From assembly GCF_030272615.1 (NCBI RefSeq), contig NC_081405.1, positions 575,283,752 through 575,347,751 on the forward strand: a stretch of 64,000 bases of DNA. Reading direction: 5' to 3'. Positions 33,447 through 44,984 of the stretch are shown piece by piece; within the stretch, counting starts at the first letter, position 1; each line of letters starts with the position of its first letter. The translations under genes were made by a program, and so were the position numbers. The notes below the pieces were generated by a model. It did no database searches. It was not told the DNA's origin and saw only the letters and a program-made list of their open reading frames with translations. This stretch comes from Cryptomeria japonica. Taxonomy: Eukaryota > Streptophyta > Pinopsida > Cupressales > Cupressaceae.

Positions 33447-35136
33447 TGTAGCATCATAAATTGTACGCACTTGCTAAAGCAGTACAATTTCACACCTAGT
33501 TTAGCACCCGCCTTGGCGCATTTTGCATTTTGCATTGCATTTCCCCTTTAGCACTTAATTAGTCAAATTAATTAGGTCTAAGGTTCTATTTCATCATCTC
33601 CCACATCATAAAGTTGGGCCCTTTCATTAAAGTGTGCCCTTTTTCATTTTATTCCTCCTATACATCATTTAATCAAAAACCCTAATTAGGTCCTATTTTG
33701 AACTTGGGGGCTTGGTTTTGGGGGTTAAAACATCTCGAAATCACCTGTAACTTCGGGATTCTCTCTAAAATCATCATATCCGATGGCCCTAAAAATTTGG
33801 TGAAAAGTTGTCGGGACCATGGCGCCCGGAAAGGACCATGGCGCCCGGAGTGCACATGGTCTCGAACATTTTTCTTGAAATTTTAGGAGCGCGATCCAAT
33901 CATAAAATAAAGCTTAACCCCAAGAAATTGGCGGGATATTCGATCTCTAGGTCGGCCAAAAGTCAAAATTAAGACCTAGGGTTTCATATATAAGAGCTCT
34001 CTTTCTTCATTTGAAAGGATCGGAACTTTGGCTTTCGAGGACCTTCTATGCAGCGAAAGAGCAGATCTTTGAAGACTTCAATAACATTCAACATCCATCC
34101 ATCAAGCATTCATCAATTTCATTCATTTAAGGGCTTGGGAGACATTGAAGAACAATAGGAGATTACCGACTGAAGATTGGCTTGTACTCCTCCCTTGAGG
34201 GTTGGGTATGATTTCATGTTGTTTTCATGTCTTTGCATAAGCTTCAATATATCCTTTATTCATGCTTTAGATCACTTTGCATCTTGATTTAGAGCATTTA
34301 CATTATCATTTACAAGCAATTAGGGTTTACTTTCTAGGTTGCTCTAGTTTGCTTTCTTGCATTTAAGGACCTTGCACACACACTAGGTCTGCACACACAA
34401 TACATTTTACAATACAACTTGGCTATTCGTGGAGGTGGAAATCACCAAAGCGAGGGTTTGACTAAGGTAAAACCCTATATAGCCGCCCACCACACCTTTT
34501 CAGATATAAGTGCAGGTTTCGGAATTCGGACGATGCCGCAAGTTACAGATCCGGAAGAAGCAGACGGAGACCGAACTTCACACCAAATCTCAGAACAAAA
34601 GACCAGGACAAGGGCGTGGGGCACACTAGTCCTGCCAGGACAGGGGTACTGGGCGCCCTGGTCCTTGGGACAGGGGCGCTGGGCGCCCTGGTCCTCCTGA
34701 CAGACGGCAGTTTTCAGCATTTTTGACTGCTTTCCAGGTTGCAAAACAGCAGTTTCCAGAGCAGTTTCAGGGGCAGAATCAGGACAGTGGCGCCCGCGCC
34801 CCCGTCTCGAACATTTTCAGTCAGATTTTAACTCCGAGTACGCATTTGCATTCTTGTCTTGTCCTTGTGTTTACAGCTTTCCATTATTTAAGTTCAATTC
34901 TGCAATCTTGTTATTAGTTCATACTTGCACTTTGGGGTTAGGGATTGAACTTGCATCATTTTATCTTTCAATTGCAACAAAGGAATAGAAATCCTAATAG
35001 TTAGCCCGTGGCTCTCTCTTCCACAAAAAGAAGTAGCCAATTGTGTGATACCTCTAGGCTCTTTCGTATTCCACAAATGTGTGATTGAAAGTGAGATTAG
35101 GGCATGTTTGCTTAGTGTCACTTTTTCTCCCACACA
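33447..35136 (+). repeat. 3' LTR of element 2
   Basis: It runs from TGTAGCATC to CCCACACA and is 1690 bp, the same length as the 5' copy. It carries the TATA box, the GC-rich repeats and the same terminal sequences. Confidence 0.92.
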
Positions 35137-35141
35137 CTGTT

Positions 35142-35574
35142 TATAGTGTTTTCTATGCTATTGTTGTTGAAAATTCTGATAGACTTTGGGAATATTTTAT
35201 CTAAGACTTCACTGATTAAACTATGCTTTTCTATACTTGTTATCTAGTGACTGCATGATGAATGTGTCCCTTATGTTTTCAGGCAAATTTGGTTGTTGTT
35301 TTCATTACGTCTTTGGCTCAGATGCTTACAGCGATTGCAAGTGTTCTTTGATTTCTGTTGGTTCATTTCATAGTAATGATATGGTGCATCGCCTAAGTAT
35401 TTAGCATCTCATTTTCTTAAAAAGTATTTGTTTCCTCTCCCTTTCCTCAAAACTCAAGGAAGAGTGGGCTTCTCAACTTCGAAGGTCATTCAGTGTTTCT
35501 TTACGCAAGTCGATCCCCCAACACTGAATTTCCCATAAGGCTGTTCATCCCCGAAGTAAAAGTTAGAGTCAACA
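35142..35574 (+). repeat. 3' LTR of element 1, second part
   Basis: It resumes with TATAGTGTTTTCT after the duplicated CTGTT and is colinear with about 13886-14319, ending GTCAACA. The TACAT target duplication follows. Confidence 0.85.
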
Positions 35575-35579
35575 TACAT

Positions 35580-35726
35580 CATTACTACCCAGAAGTTAGA
35601 TCCTTAGTTATAAGAAATTAAGTTGTATACGAAGGCAACCAAAAAATAAATTGAAATCTTATATAAATTTTGAGAGTTCTAAATGTGTGAAGTTAACTCA
35701 GTCCACTATTGGTATGTTTCCTCTTT
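35580..35726. mobile_element. MITE copy B, right part
   Basis: The text CATTACTACCCAGAAG onward matches copy A from about 10890, including a GTATACGAAGGCAACCAAAAA-type stretch close to CGCATACGAAGACAACTAAA. It ends at a degenerate terminal repeat CTATTGGTATGTTTCCTCTTT. This confirms that the gypsy nest split a once continuous MITE. Confidence 0.8.
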
Positions 35727-36229
35727 TGATAAGACTAAAATTCAAATTTCCAAAATCATATACAATTTTTTAGATTCAACTTATTAAATAAAATGTTAGG
35801 ATGCATGGGAGAAGCTAAACTGGCTCGAAAATAGGAAAATCGTATACTATGTTATTGACCACTTAGAAAATTGCAGATGTAGGTTACAAAATAAATGATG
35901 TATAAAATGCGACTAACTTTCGTGTCACCCTTTCAGTACAAACATATTGTATTTTTGGAACTAGAATAACTGTGTCCCCTATGTTTGTACCAATAAAAAA
36001 TCCACATTAAAGTAGCAATTATATTATTATTATGCCATATACATCGATTTTTGTTTGTTGTTTTTGACATATCATTGATTTCTATCCCTTCGCATTTTAA
36101 AAAAAACTGCTGAATTTTTTTTCTTGTGATTCTGTTCATACCTGCATTTACTACGTAGGAAAAGTGGTAACTATTTAATTATTCTAGAAATCGTGACTAT
36201 ACAATAGGTACAATAGTTATCTTTTATGA
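35727..36229. other. AT-rich spacer
   Basis: No gene or element boundary is recognised between MITE copy B and the LINE tail. Confidence 0.5.
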
Positions 36230-37075
36230 TTTTTTTTTGGGGGGGGGGGGGTAAAAGGCTAAAAATATATTATGAATAAGAAGTACAGAAAGTCACATAC
36301 AATGCTAAAGGACTTCCAGATAAAAGTGGATATAACCACCCAGAAAACATGAAGGAGCCACAAAGGCCTCCTAAAAACCCTGCACAACAAAGAGATGATC
36401 CATAGAATACCAAAAGGAAACAAATAAAGAACACCATCACCCTACATCATTCTGAAGAAGGCTAGATAACTGAGTAGCTTTGTCAGTTGGTAGAGAATCC
36501 AAATTAAAAACATGCCAACCACAAGGAGCATTTGATGCCCATTTAGTAAGAAAACCAACAACCCTATTCCACTCACGGGGAATATGAGTAAAAGAGATAG
36601 AACTGAAGCAAGAATATATATGTCTAATTTGGGTAACCAGAGATGAAAGTTGCCAATAAGTTCTCTTAGAAGATGAATTCATAAGGAGAGAGATTAAAAT
36701 CATCAAATCCAAATCATAGATTACATGATTCCAATGTAACTCGAGAGCTTCTTCTAAGGCAAATAAGAGTGCATGGGCTTCCATTTGATTTTTCATTCCA
36801 AAACCTATCCCAACTAAAAAAAGAATTGCATAGCACCATTACTATCTCTTCAAACAACTACAATACCTGCAAGTTGATGATTTCCACGAGAAGAACCATT
36901 AGTGTTTATCTTAAAAACATTGTGAGGAGGAAGACTCTAGTGACAATCCTTGTTAATTCAACAAGAGGAATTCCAGATCCGAGAAAGAGAGACAAAATTC
37001 TCAAAATCATATCCAAGCTGCAGATGTTGAATCACTATCATGTCAACAGGGGCAAGATATTTTTTAAATAACACT
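36230..37075 (-). pseudogene. LINE 3' end with RNase H domain (minus strand)
   Basis: Read on the minus strand, the stretch from about 36960 down to 36437 gives an RNase H fold of the type carried at the C-terminus of many plant LINE proteins. Visible are KINTNGSSRGN (strand one, with Asn where Asp is usual), QMEAHALLFALEEALEL, IYDLDLMILISLL, THIPREWNRVVGFL and KWASNAPCGW. A stop and frame changes occur upstream of codon MKNQMEAH. A 3' untranslated part of about 200 bp follows and ends in TTTTAC, then 13 C and 9 A on the minus strand (36239-36251 and 36230-36238). That is a plausible LINE tail. The endonuclease and RT are missing, as in a 5'-truncated insertion. No target duplication was found. 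Confidence 0.7.
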
Positions 37076-37457
37076 TAGCCATAATGTTTGAAGTTGCTTA
37101 TGAAAAAAAGTTAATAATTCATCTCTCTAAAAAAAAGGATAAGCGTACAAGATATTCAAATAATTCAAAAGACATACACTATTTTTATCCAATATTTGTC
37201 CAAGATTAACTATATTGTATATTTTTCTCATTTTTTAATTTTTTATTTAATGAGATTTCTTTGTTTATTTAGTTTTATATTTTACAAGTTCAATAATTTT
37301 ATTATTATGAATTTTTTTTCAAGAAGTTTCAAAATTTTTAACCTACTAATAATTTGATCATATATGAAAGAGAGGAATATTATTTTTTAAATAAACATTT
37401 GGATCTTTATATATAATCAATATTAGTTATAATCATATAAAATATATCTAATAATAA
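37076..37457. other. AT-rich spacer, insertion site of element 3
   Basis: This is nearly pure A/T with no coding signal. The bases AATAA at 37453-37457 are the left target-duplication candidate of element 3. Confidence 0.5.
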
Positions 37458-40400
37458 TGCTACTAGATTTTCACCTACAGGCTCAATCAAGTAGAGCCAC
37501 TAAAGTTTCCAAGCAAACGATTCATTTTTTTTACACTTCTAGGTTACTTTTAGTCATTCAAATAAAAATAACTTATTATTAGATCACAAAAAGAATAACA
37601 ACATTCCATTCATGTAGGTGAATGAAATATAAAGATTGTTTAAATCTTTTTCAAAAAATGTGATCTTTATTGAATGATATAAATACATGTGTCCCACACA
37701 AAAAATCCATGAGACTAACTTTGCTCATAGGATACAACTAGAAGCCAGATTATGCATAAATGAGTAAATGTAAAGAAAGAGCATGTAATGAGAGGTAACC
37801 AGTCATTGCCTGAATGACTGGTGTTGTTGGTTTGGCTCTACTCCCTATTTTTGTGCCTTGTTGCTGTAGCTTCTTGATCCTTAGATGTCTTCTAGTTTGC
37901 TGCATTAGGTGAAAGCAATTAGTTATAACAGTTGTTTTAGGCAATCAATGATTATATCACTCACATGTACATCTACACATGCATACATATGCTAGCTCCT
38001 AGATGCATCAATATCAAAACCAAACTCAACATTATCATAACTAAAAGGGGGGGCATTTTATTGCTAACATATTTATGTCATGTGCAGATGTAGGTGATCA
38101 TGATCAACATAAGCATGGAGGTAAATCGGCTCCCACAAGGATTGAGCCCAACATGCAAGTGAAATGTATAGTTTTGCACCTTCTTCTAAGGCCATTTAAG
38201 CCTAGGGTATTGTTAAATGAATAATCAGATGAAAAAAGAATGCTAGTGTTGACCTTTGTATTCAACATAAACTCTGGACTTAAAGAGTCTCTGATTTTTA
38301 TGCTATAGAAGTAATGAAGAACTATTAAAGGGACATGATCTTGTATCCTAAAACCTTTTGGTTTAATCTCAATATTAATCATTAGCATATGTGCAGTTGA
38401 AGCTATGAAGTAGCATGAAAATATGCATAAAGGACACATGAAAAGCATGAATGTTGTAGGTATGTGGTTACAGTGATAAGAGAGAGTGTAGATAAAGATG
38501 TTTTAAAAGTGTGAAATTAGTCCATAGCTGGAAATCATATTTAAAAAAAAAGAATACTATTAAAGGGATAGGGTATTATTATCATTAAACCTTTTAGTTT
38601 AGAGTCAGAAGCTATAAAGGACAATCAAGTTGTAGCTATTCTTAATTATTGTACAATGCATCAGCTATGAGTAGTCAAAGGTTTGCATATCAAATAAGTC
38701 ATAATAATCATTCACAGTCACTAAAGGTATGATACATAGATCCAAAAAATGTTTCATACCTATGAATAGGATTGCAATCAATGTTATTCAGGATAAGACA
38801 AGTGATAGTTCATTTATAGATGACACAGAGTCAGCACAAGCATCATATTGAATAAGAATGCAATTTTCATTGTCAAACAAAAGATTGTAGTCACAAACCC
38901 ATCGATGGTCAAGAGGTTGTAGAGATACAATCAAAAGGAAGATGCAGTGTCCTATTTCCTAACCTTCAATACAAAGTAATAGAGAGAAACCATCCAAACC
39001 ATATTGAGAAAAGACAGTCCCTGCCATAATAAGGAAAACAACATGCATTGAAAGGTCCAGTTTATCACAAGTCCCAAGCACCCTGTGGCAGCCTTCACGA
39101 AAAGATAATTAAGACTATGTTGTAGATCTTAAAAGCATAGAGAGTAATTTATGAATAGATTAAAACCCCATTCACAAGAGTAGTGATATTGATTCACTAT
39201 TGATAAAGCGTTTCAGATATGTGAAAACCCAAGTAAGCCAAATGATAAATTGAGGGACAGAGTCATTCAACTAAAGCATTCGAAAGAAACAAAGAAAGCT
39301 CTTTATTTGTAATAAACCATGGATACATTATAAAAGTTTTCTTGCAGAGGTCCAGAATGGAAGAATGGTAGTCATTGTGACATGAGCACATTGTTCATTA
39401 TCAAATCAGAAAAAGAGCTGCTAAAGAAGAAATAGTGCATGCGTTATTTTAAAACTGCCTTAAAGACAGACAATCACCTTAACTATAGTTCGAGGGTTTT
39501 TGTCTCCAATCAATATAGTAGTCCAAAATGATGATTCATAGGGACAAGAAGTAGAGCAGTTCAAATACAAGAGACATCCAAATTTTCATTCACATTACAA
39601 TGAAAGTGATAAAGGAGAAAAGACCTTTGAACTAGGGTTTTGAGGAGTGAAGCCATTATTCCTGCAACGATTTATTTGTCTATAATAATATGGCCATAGC
39701 CTTGGACTCATAATGAGAAACTTAGAAACCTTGGCGGGTTTTTAATATGAAGTAGGAAATATTTGTGGAAAAGGCATGCCTTTGACATAAAGCTTTAAGT
39801 TTTACAAAATGCACAATAAATGACAAGGCTGCAGCCAAATAGAATTTTTCTCTTCAGGAAAGGACAAAGAAAAATATAAGCAACTAATTAGCATTCTGAC
39901 TTGGCCAAAAAATCTTACCTCATCACCTGAGAAAAGATAGGAAGGGACCAGAGAGTCTTCATTCGTTTTAGAAACCCTTATTTTCAACAATGGCAGCCAC
40001 AACAGGATACAAGAATGCAAATAAGAAAGAAAGTTTTGGAAGCCGCTAATACATGTTTTAGGGTTAGCATGCCCTAAAAAAATTCTTGGCTTTTGAGGGA
40101 TTTTTGCCTTTGTGTTTAAAAAATAAAACTCTTCAATTAATACCCAGTGGGCTAGGTCTTGTAATTTATGCTTTATCTAGGACTTAACCATTTTTTTGAA
40201 ATATTATTTGTTTGTAAAGAAATAGCTAAGTGTTGACATTATGAAGCACTTGGTTACTTACTGTGTTTAAAATGAAAAAATGCCACATGGAAAAGCATTG
40301 CATGTGCAAATAGGAGAGGTGGAATGATATTTTGGCCAAATGTTGAAAAAGCCTTTAATATGTTTTGCCAAATGTCTAAATCAAAATGAAGATAAAGACT

Positions 40401-41413
40401 TAATCAATGAAGAGTGTCTTGTATGTAGGGGATGGCTTGACTTAGTTAAGAGACATGAGGAGGGAATCTAGAATTTGTTTGATTCAATTTATGGGAAAAT
40501 GTATTTTTTGAAGAGTCATGATACTAGACTAGGTCAATCTTGACTTTTTCAACACTTTTGGACTCTTTTTCAAGAAATCTTGTTGCTAGATTTGGGGTTT
40601 TTGGAGTACATTCGACCCCAGTTTGTTGGAGGTTCCTATTGTTAGGGATTTTTAGAGGGAGTGAGAAGGGATATATTCCTAATTCTAACTTATTTTCAAT
40701 AGAGTTCTGGATATTGATGCAGAATTGAGTAACTTAGTTACTACATGCAATCCTTGGCTCTGTTTGACATACATTTATTTTGTAACTAATATTATCATAT
40801 ACATAGATTGCCTTTGAGATATTTTTTGACAACCTTATCATCTTCATATTATTTTCAGAGTTGTTTAATTGTATGATTGATCAAATTTTTTAGTGAAATC
40901 TGTTTATTTTCCTCTTAGATTTTGTCTCATTGTTTTCATATCTTTCTTGTGGTAAGTGTAATGTGCAGGTTGTAGGTAGTGTCAAGTAGATAATGTAAGC
41001 TCTTGATTGTGAAATTTCCTTTTCTTTTGTAGGAGAAAGAAAGTATTTGGACCTTCTTTTGAAATATTGATGCATTTGCATGATTGAAATATGTTGTGTT
41101 AAATTAATAAGCAGTCTTTTAGTGTCCAAATGCTATAATTTTCTATGTATCATAAATTGTTTTCAGTTGGTGTATCGCCTAGTTAGTGTTAATGTTGAAG
41201 ATTAGTTATAAATTTTTATGTTTTTTTCACTTTGCCTCTTTCCGTTTTCTTTAAAAAGTTAGTAATTTTAGAGTGATACCCTACTAGGAGTCGACCTCAT
41301 CCAGGGTTTTATTCCAGTCATAGGTCACCCACAACCTTGGAGTAATCCCATATTTCTGAAGTTTGTCTAAGTTTTGTTGCAACTTAGATTGGGTGCAAAA
41401 TGTAGAGATAATA
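37458..41413 (+). repeat. 5' LTR of element 3 (3956 bp)
   Basis: It starts TGCTACTAGATTTTCACC and ends GAGATAATA. It aligns along its length with 48127-52014, with many substitutions and small indels. No protein is recognised in it. Confidence 0.88.
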
Positions 41414-41418
41414 GTGTT

Positions 41419-41437
41419 TGGCAGGCCCGGTGGGATT
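41419..41437 (+). promoter_or_regulatory. Primer-binding site of element 3
   Basis: TGGCAGGCCCGGTGGGATT starts 5 nt after the 5' LTR. It is close to the element 1 site, which supports common descent of their internal regions despite unrelated LTRs. Confidence 0.6.
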
Positions 41438-41791
41438 GTCGAGTCAAGACAGTAAATGAATTTTGTAAGTTTTGTGTTTTTGATGTGTAACCAGTAGATT
41501 TTAAGATTTTCAAGAGGTGATTAAAGAACATTTGGTGAATCTGATTATTATGAGCAGATATAGTGCATTTTATAGCTTATGATAAGAGTGCAAAGAAGAA
41601 GTAGCTCTTGATCCTTTGATTATCTACAACTTTCACCTCCTAAAAGAAGAGGAAGGATTGTAAAAAGAACTCTTGAGAAATCCAAAAGGGTGTAGTCAAG
41701 ACCACCAAGCTTCAAGCCATCAAGTCCTTATATCTTATCAATTATCTTACCTATTTTTCTAGCTCGAGTTAACCCACCTCCAGTTGTCCCT

Positions 41792-43080
41792 ATGGCTAGA
41801 CAATTTCCTTTTGTGGCATTTAATGGAGGCATCCCTTTGAATCTTACACATCATGATGATATTCTTGTTGCTGCACTAAAGAGTCTACCATTCTTTAGAA
41901 AGGAGGATCAGACCACTCCCATAGAGCATGTCAGAGATATTGCCTCTCTTTGTGGTGTACATCATGTCACTTAGAAAAATGTATCCTTGATATTACTTGC
42001 TGCTTCTTTGAAGGGTAAGGCTTTGCAATGGTTCAGGGGTCTGATAGTTGGCTCAGTTGCAACATGGGATGACCTAAGGGAGAAGATACATAATTAGTTC
42101 AAGGATAAGTTTACCCATCTGTCCTCTATTGAGCAACTTACAACTGTTAAGAGGGATCGTCAAGAAAAAATGTCTAACTTTAATTTTTGTTTCCAAAGGT
42201 CTTGGGACAAAATTCCTGCCACTGTTAAGCCAACTACTGAATTGGCTTTTCTGTACTATTTAAGAGCTCTTAACAATGATATAGCAGTGATGATTCAATC
42301 AATGGGAGGATTTCCGCTACCTGATGCATATGAGACAACCATTAAAGCAGAGAATAACTTTTAAAGCGGAGAATAACTTAATTCAGGTTGGGAAGATTGC
42401 TCCCAAACCTCCTATGCCCATATTTCTAGATATTCAACCCAACATGCTTTTGCAAATTTCATCATTTTGGCCTTTTCTAGTGATGTCAAAATTACCAACA
42501 GCTTCTGAAACTACTGCAACTCAAGAAGTTGTTGTTTCAGGCTCATACCAAGAGTTGGAAGAGATCAAAATCTCACTTCATACTTTTGGTAACAACCTAG
42601 TGAACTTGGAAAAGCAACAGTCTCATAATAGACCTCCTTACCAACAATAAAATCAAGCTTGAAATAAGCCTTTCCAAGGTCAACAATAGCAGTATTAGGG
42701 CAATAGGCATTTCTATCAAAGAAATTATCAATGTCCAAGGCATAATGTGAATCAAAGGCCTTTTCAAACATATAATCCAACACATATCAGTGCAGTAAAA
42801 GACCCTATACTATTTCAAAATAATCTTCCTGCTGATTATGAATGGTGTGTTCCTTGTGTTCAATCTCATGATCAAAGTACATGTTCAAATACTATCATTA
42901 ATTAGGCTTTAATGGTGAAAAATGATACAAATATTGCAAGTGCTGATGGAGCTTCACATCAGCAAGAGCAACCTACACATGATGCTACTTTGCTAAATTG
43001 GTAGGGAGAGGAGTTTTATAAAATGAATGCAGATGATACTCCAGTTTTTGCTAACACTAGATTGGAAAAAAAGAGCTTTT
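41792..43080 (+). pseudogene. Element 3 gag (decayed)
   Basis: From ATG 41792 the frame shows the gag core: SLKGKALQWFRGL, a WDDLREK segment, FKDKFTHL, and VMIQSMGGFPLPDAY, parallel to element 1. A 19-bp tandem duplication at 42342-42379 (TTAAAGC...AATAACTT twice) shifts the frame. Farther on EWCVPCVQSHDQSTC is a zinc knuckle of CX2CX3HX4C spacing, one residue shorter than the classic form, at about 42840-42890. TAG stops are frequent (for example after HHVT). The capsid protein would have packaged element RNA. Confidence 0.8.
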
Positions 43081-43469
43081 GAACTTGAACAAGTATCCGA
43101 TAAAGAAAAAGAAGCGACTATAGGACCATATATATCACAAATGCCTCAAATCCTACAGAGAAACAATCAACCATCTACCAAGGAGTAACCCCATTTTCAA
43201 GTTGACCGTGTTGGTGTGAAAACCAATCAAAAGGTGAGTTCAACTTTACCCTTCAACATTGTTGAAAATATGAAAAATATGAACATAGCTATGTCTATAT
43301 GGTACTATTTAGCTATTCCCTGCCAACAAGATATGTTATAGCTAGCATTTAAATATTTGAAAGAATTTGAAGAGCCCCCAATAGGTCAGGATAGGGTTGT
43401 GTTGACCAATAACTCTCAGGAAAGTAAGTTAGCAAATAAAGAAGTAGATAAAGATGCAAAGTCACCTCC

Positions 43470-43860
43470 TTTTATTTGTCTCTAATCATTGGGGATAAGT
43501 TAGTCCACAATTGCATGGTAGATAGTGGGGAAATAAGTTCTGTCATGCCAAGACATATTGTTGATACTTTAGGATTGACTTACCAGCCTTTAAAGAAAGG
43601 AGTGCTATAGCTAGATGGGATAGAAAGAAAGACCATAGGGGTAATTAAATATTTGTGTTTAACATTGCATTCTTGCCCAAATTTTTCAGCTGCCAAGAGG
43701 TGTGTATCATTAATCTTCCCCCTTACCTTTCCTTGTCCTTATCAAGGGACTTCATCACCAAATTTGGAGGTTATCTATCATCAGATTGCACACATATGCT
43801 TTTTAGAACTAGATATGGTACTAAGGTAACTATTAAATCCGAGTCCCTTGTTTAAGACCA
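43470..43860 (+). pseudogene. Element 3 protease
   Basis: The active-site text VHNCMVDSGEISSVMP is present, with D-S-G at 43521-43529, followed by HIVDTLGLTYQPL and KGVL then a TAG and LDG. A second block lies at about 43655-43800 in a shifted frame. It is the intact-site counterpart that shows what element 1 has lost. A frame change and one stop make it non-functional. Confidence 0.7.
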
Positions 43861-43993
43861 TATTAAGCCATATACACCATTTGCAGTTAATATCAACACA
43901 ACCATTTCCCAAGAAGATGAACTTGTTGTAGCTCATGAGTTGTAGTCAGAAAGTGTTCCTGAGCTACTCCTAAATGAGTGGGCAGCAGAGAAT

Positions 43994-44980
43994 GTGATGG
44001 ATAACCTAGATAAGTACTTTCAGAATACTAGCTTGGGAGATTATGTTTTGTTTGAATCTGAAATAGAAATACCTAACATTGAGAAGAAGGTAGAAAGTAT
44101 ATCAGAACAACAAGATGAATTATGGCACATGTACTTTGATGGTTCTCAGAGCATGCATGGAGCTAGTGGGGGTGCAATGCTTCTGTCCCCATAGGGTGAG
44201 CATTACTTTTCAGCTTTCCATTTTTCCTTTTCTTGTACTAATAATACTGTTGAATATGAAGGTCTTATTTAGGGACTCGAATGGGCAAGGAAGAGGAAAG
44301 TCAGTTGGTTGAAGGTACATGGTGACAGTGAGATCATTATTAATCAAGGAATGTTAATGTTACCAAAAATGACACTCTTAAGTCTTATAAGAACCGAGTT
44401 TGGGATGCTATAGAGGAATTTGAAGCATTTAGCATAGTGTCTATTCCTAGAAGTGAAAATAAACATGCAAATAGGTTAGCTACAATCGATGCTAAGTTTG
44501 ATATTCCTTATATGGTTTGAAAAGAGAAGGTTTTAAAGTATGTTAAGATAGTTGTTAGACCTTCCATCCTTGATAATAATGTCAACTAGAATTTTTTAGA
44601 GAATGATGATCAGATAGTTATCTTTTTGCTTGAAGAGGATCAATTTTTCATCACTAACCAAGAAAAGTTGAAGCATAATTATGATGAGAAGATTATTCAG
44701 TTGAGAAGAAACAAGCTGCCCAAAGTTTGTGTGACCTTAGAATCTATTTTCAACATTAATGACCAGCTAAAAAATAGTAAAGCGGGAATGTAGATCAAAC
44801 AAGAGCATTATGAAGAACTAGAGATATTCAAGGGTAAGTTGTTGAAACTTGGTAAGATTTGTTCCCTTGTTGAAAAGCAAGCTTATATTTCTTTGTGTCA
44901 AGAGTTTCATGGTGTGTTTTATTGGGAGTATTTAGATTTAGAGGGTTTTGATCCTCATATATCCTAGCATACTATAGAGT
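43994..44980 (+). pseudogene. Element 3 archaeal-type RNase H domain plus linker
   Basis: MYFDGSQS supplies the first Asp, CTNNTVEYEGLI the Glu, VHGDSEIIIN the third acidic residue, and SIPRSENKHANRLA the end of the domain, where Asp is now Asn. The order is protease, this domain, then RT, the same as in element 1. The linker that follows (LDNNVN, LEEDQFFI, KLPKVCVTLE) also parallels element 1. Several TAG stops and a frame change near 44350 break it. Confidence 0.75.
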
Positions 44981-44984
44981 TAGA

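Larger units (their letters stand above)
26611..35136 (+). mobile_element. Element 2: non-autonomous LTR retrotransposon (gag/protease frame only)
   Basis: The element is 8526 bp, flanked by the perfect target duplication CTGTT (26606-26610 and 35137-35141) within the 3' LTR of element 1. Both LTRs are 1690 bp. It has a primer site, one long frame with an aspartic protease domain, about 1.9 kb of noncoding DNA and a clear polypurine tract. No reverse transcriptase, RNase H or integrase is present in any frame, so it would need enzymes from another element. Near-identical LTRs make it the youngest large insertion in the window. It is distinct from simple LARDs because it retains a coding frame. 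Confidence 0.92.
13298..35574 (+). mobile_element. Element 1: Ty3/gypsy (Tat-like) LTR retrotransposon with a nested element 2
   Basis: Both ends are TG...CA and the element is flanked by a perfect 5-bp target duplication TACAT (13293-13297 and 35575-35579). It sits inside MITE copy B. Removing element 2 leaves about 13.7 kb. Order: 5' LTR, primer site, gag, protease, archaeal-type RNase H, RT, RNase H, integrase, an antisense frame, a long sense frame, 3' LTR. Every coding part carries in-frame stops, so the copy is dead. LTR divergence is clearly higher than that of element 2, in keeping with the insertion order. The extra 5.7 kb after integrase is its main distinguishing feature. Confidence 0.9.

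Noticed and set aside
36769-37071. 100-codon plus-strand frame
   Set aside because: It is antisense to the LINE RNase H region, whose minus-strand reading carries the family motifs.
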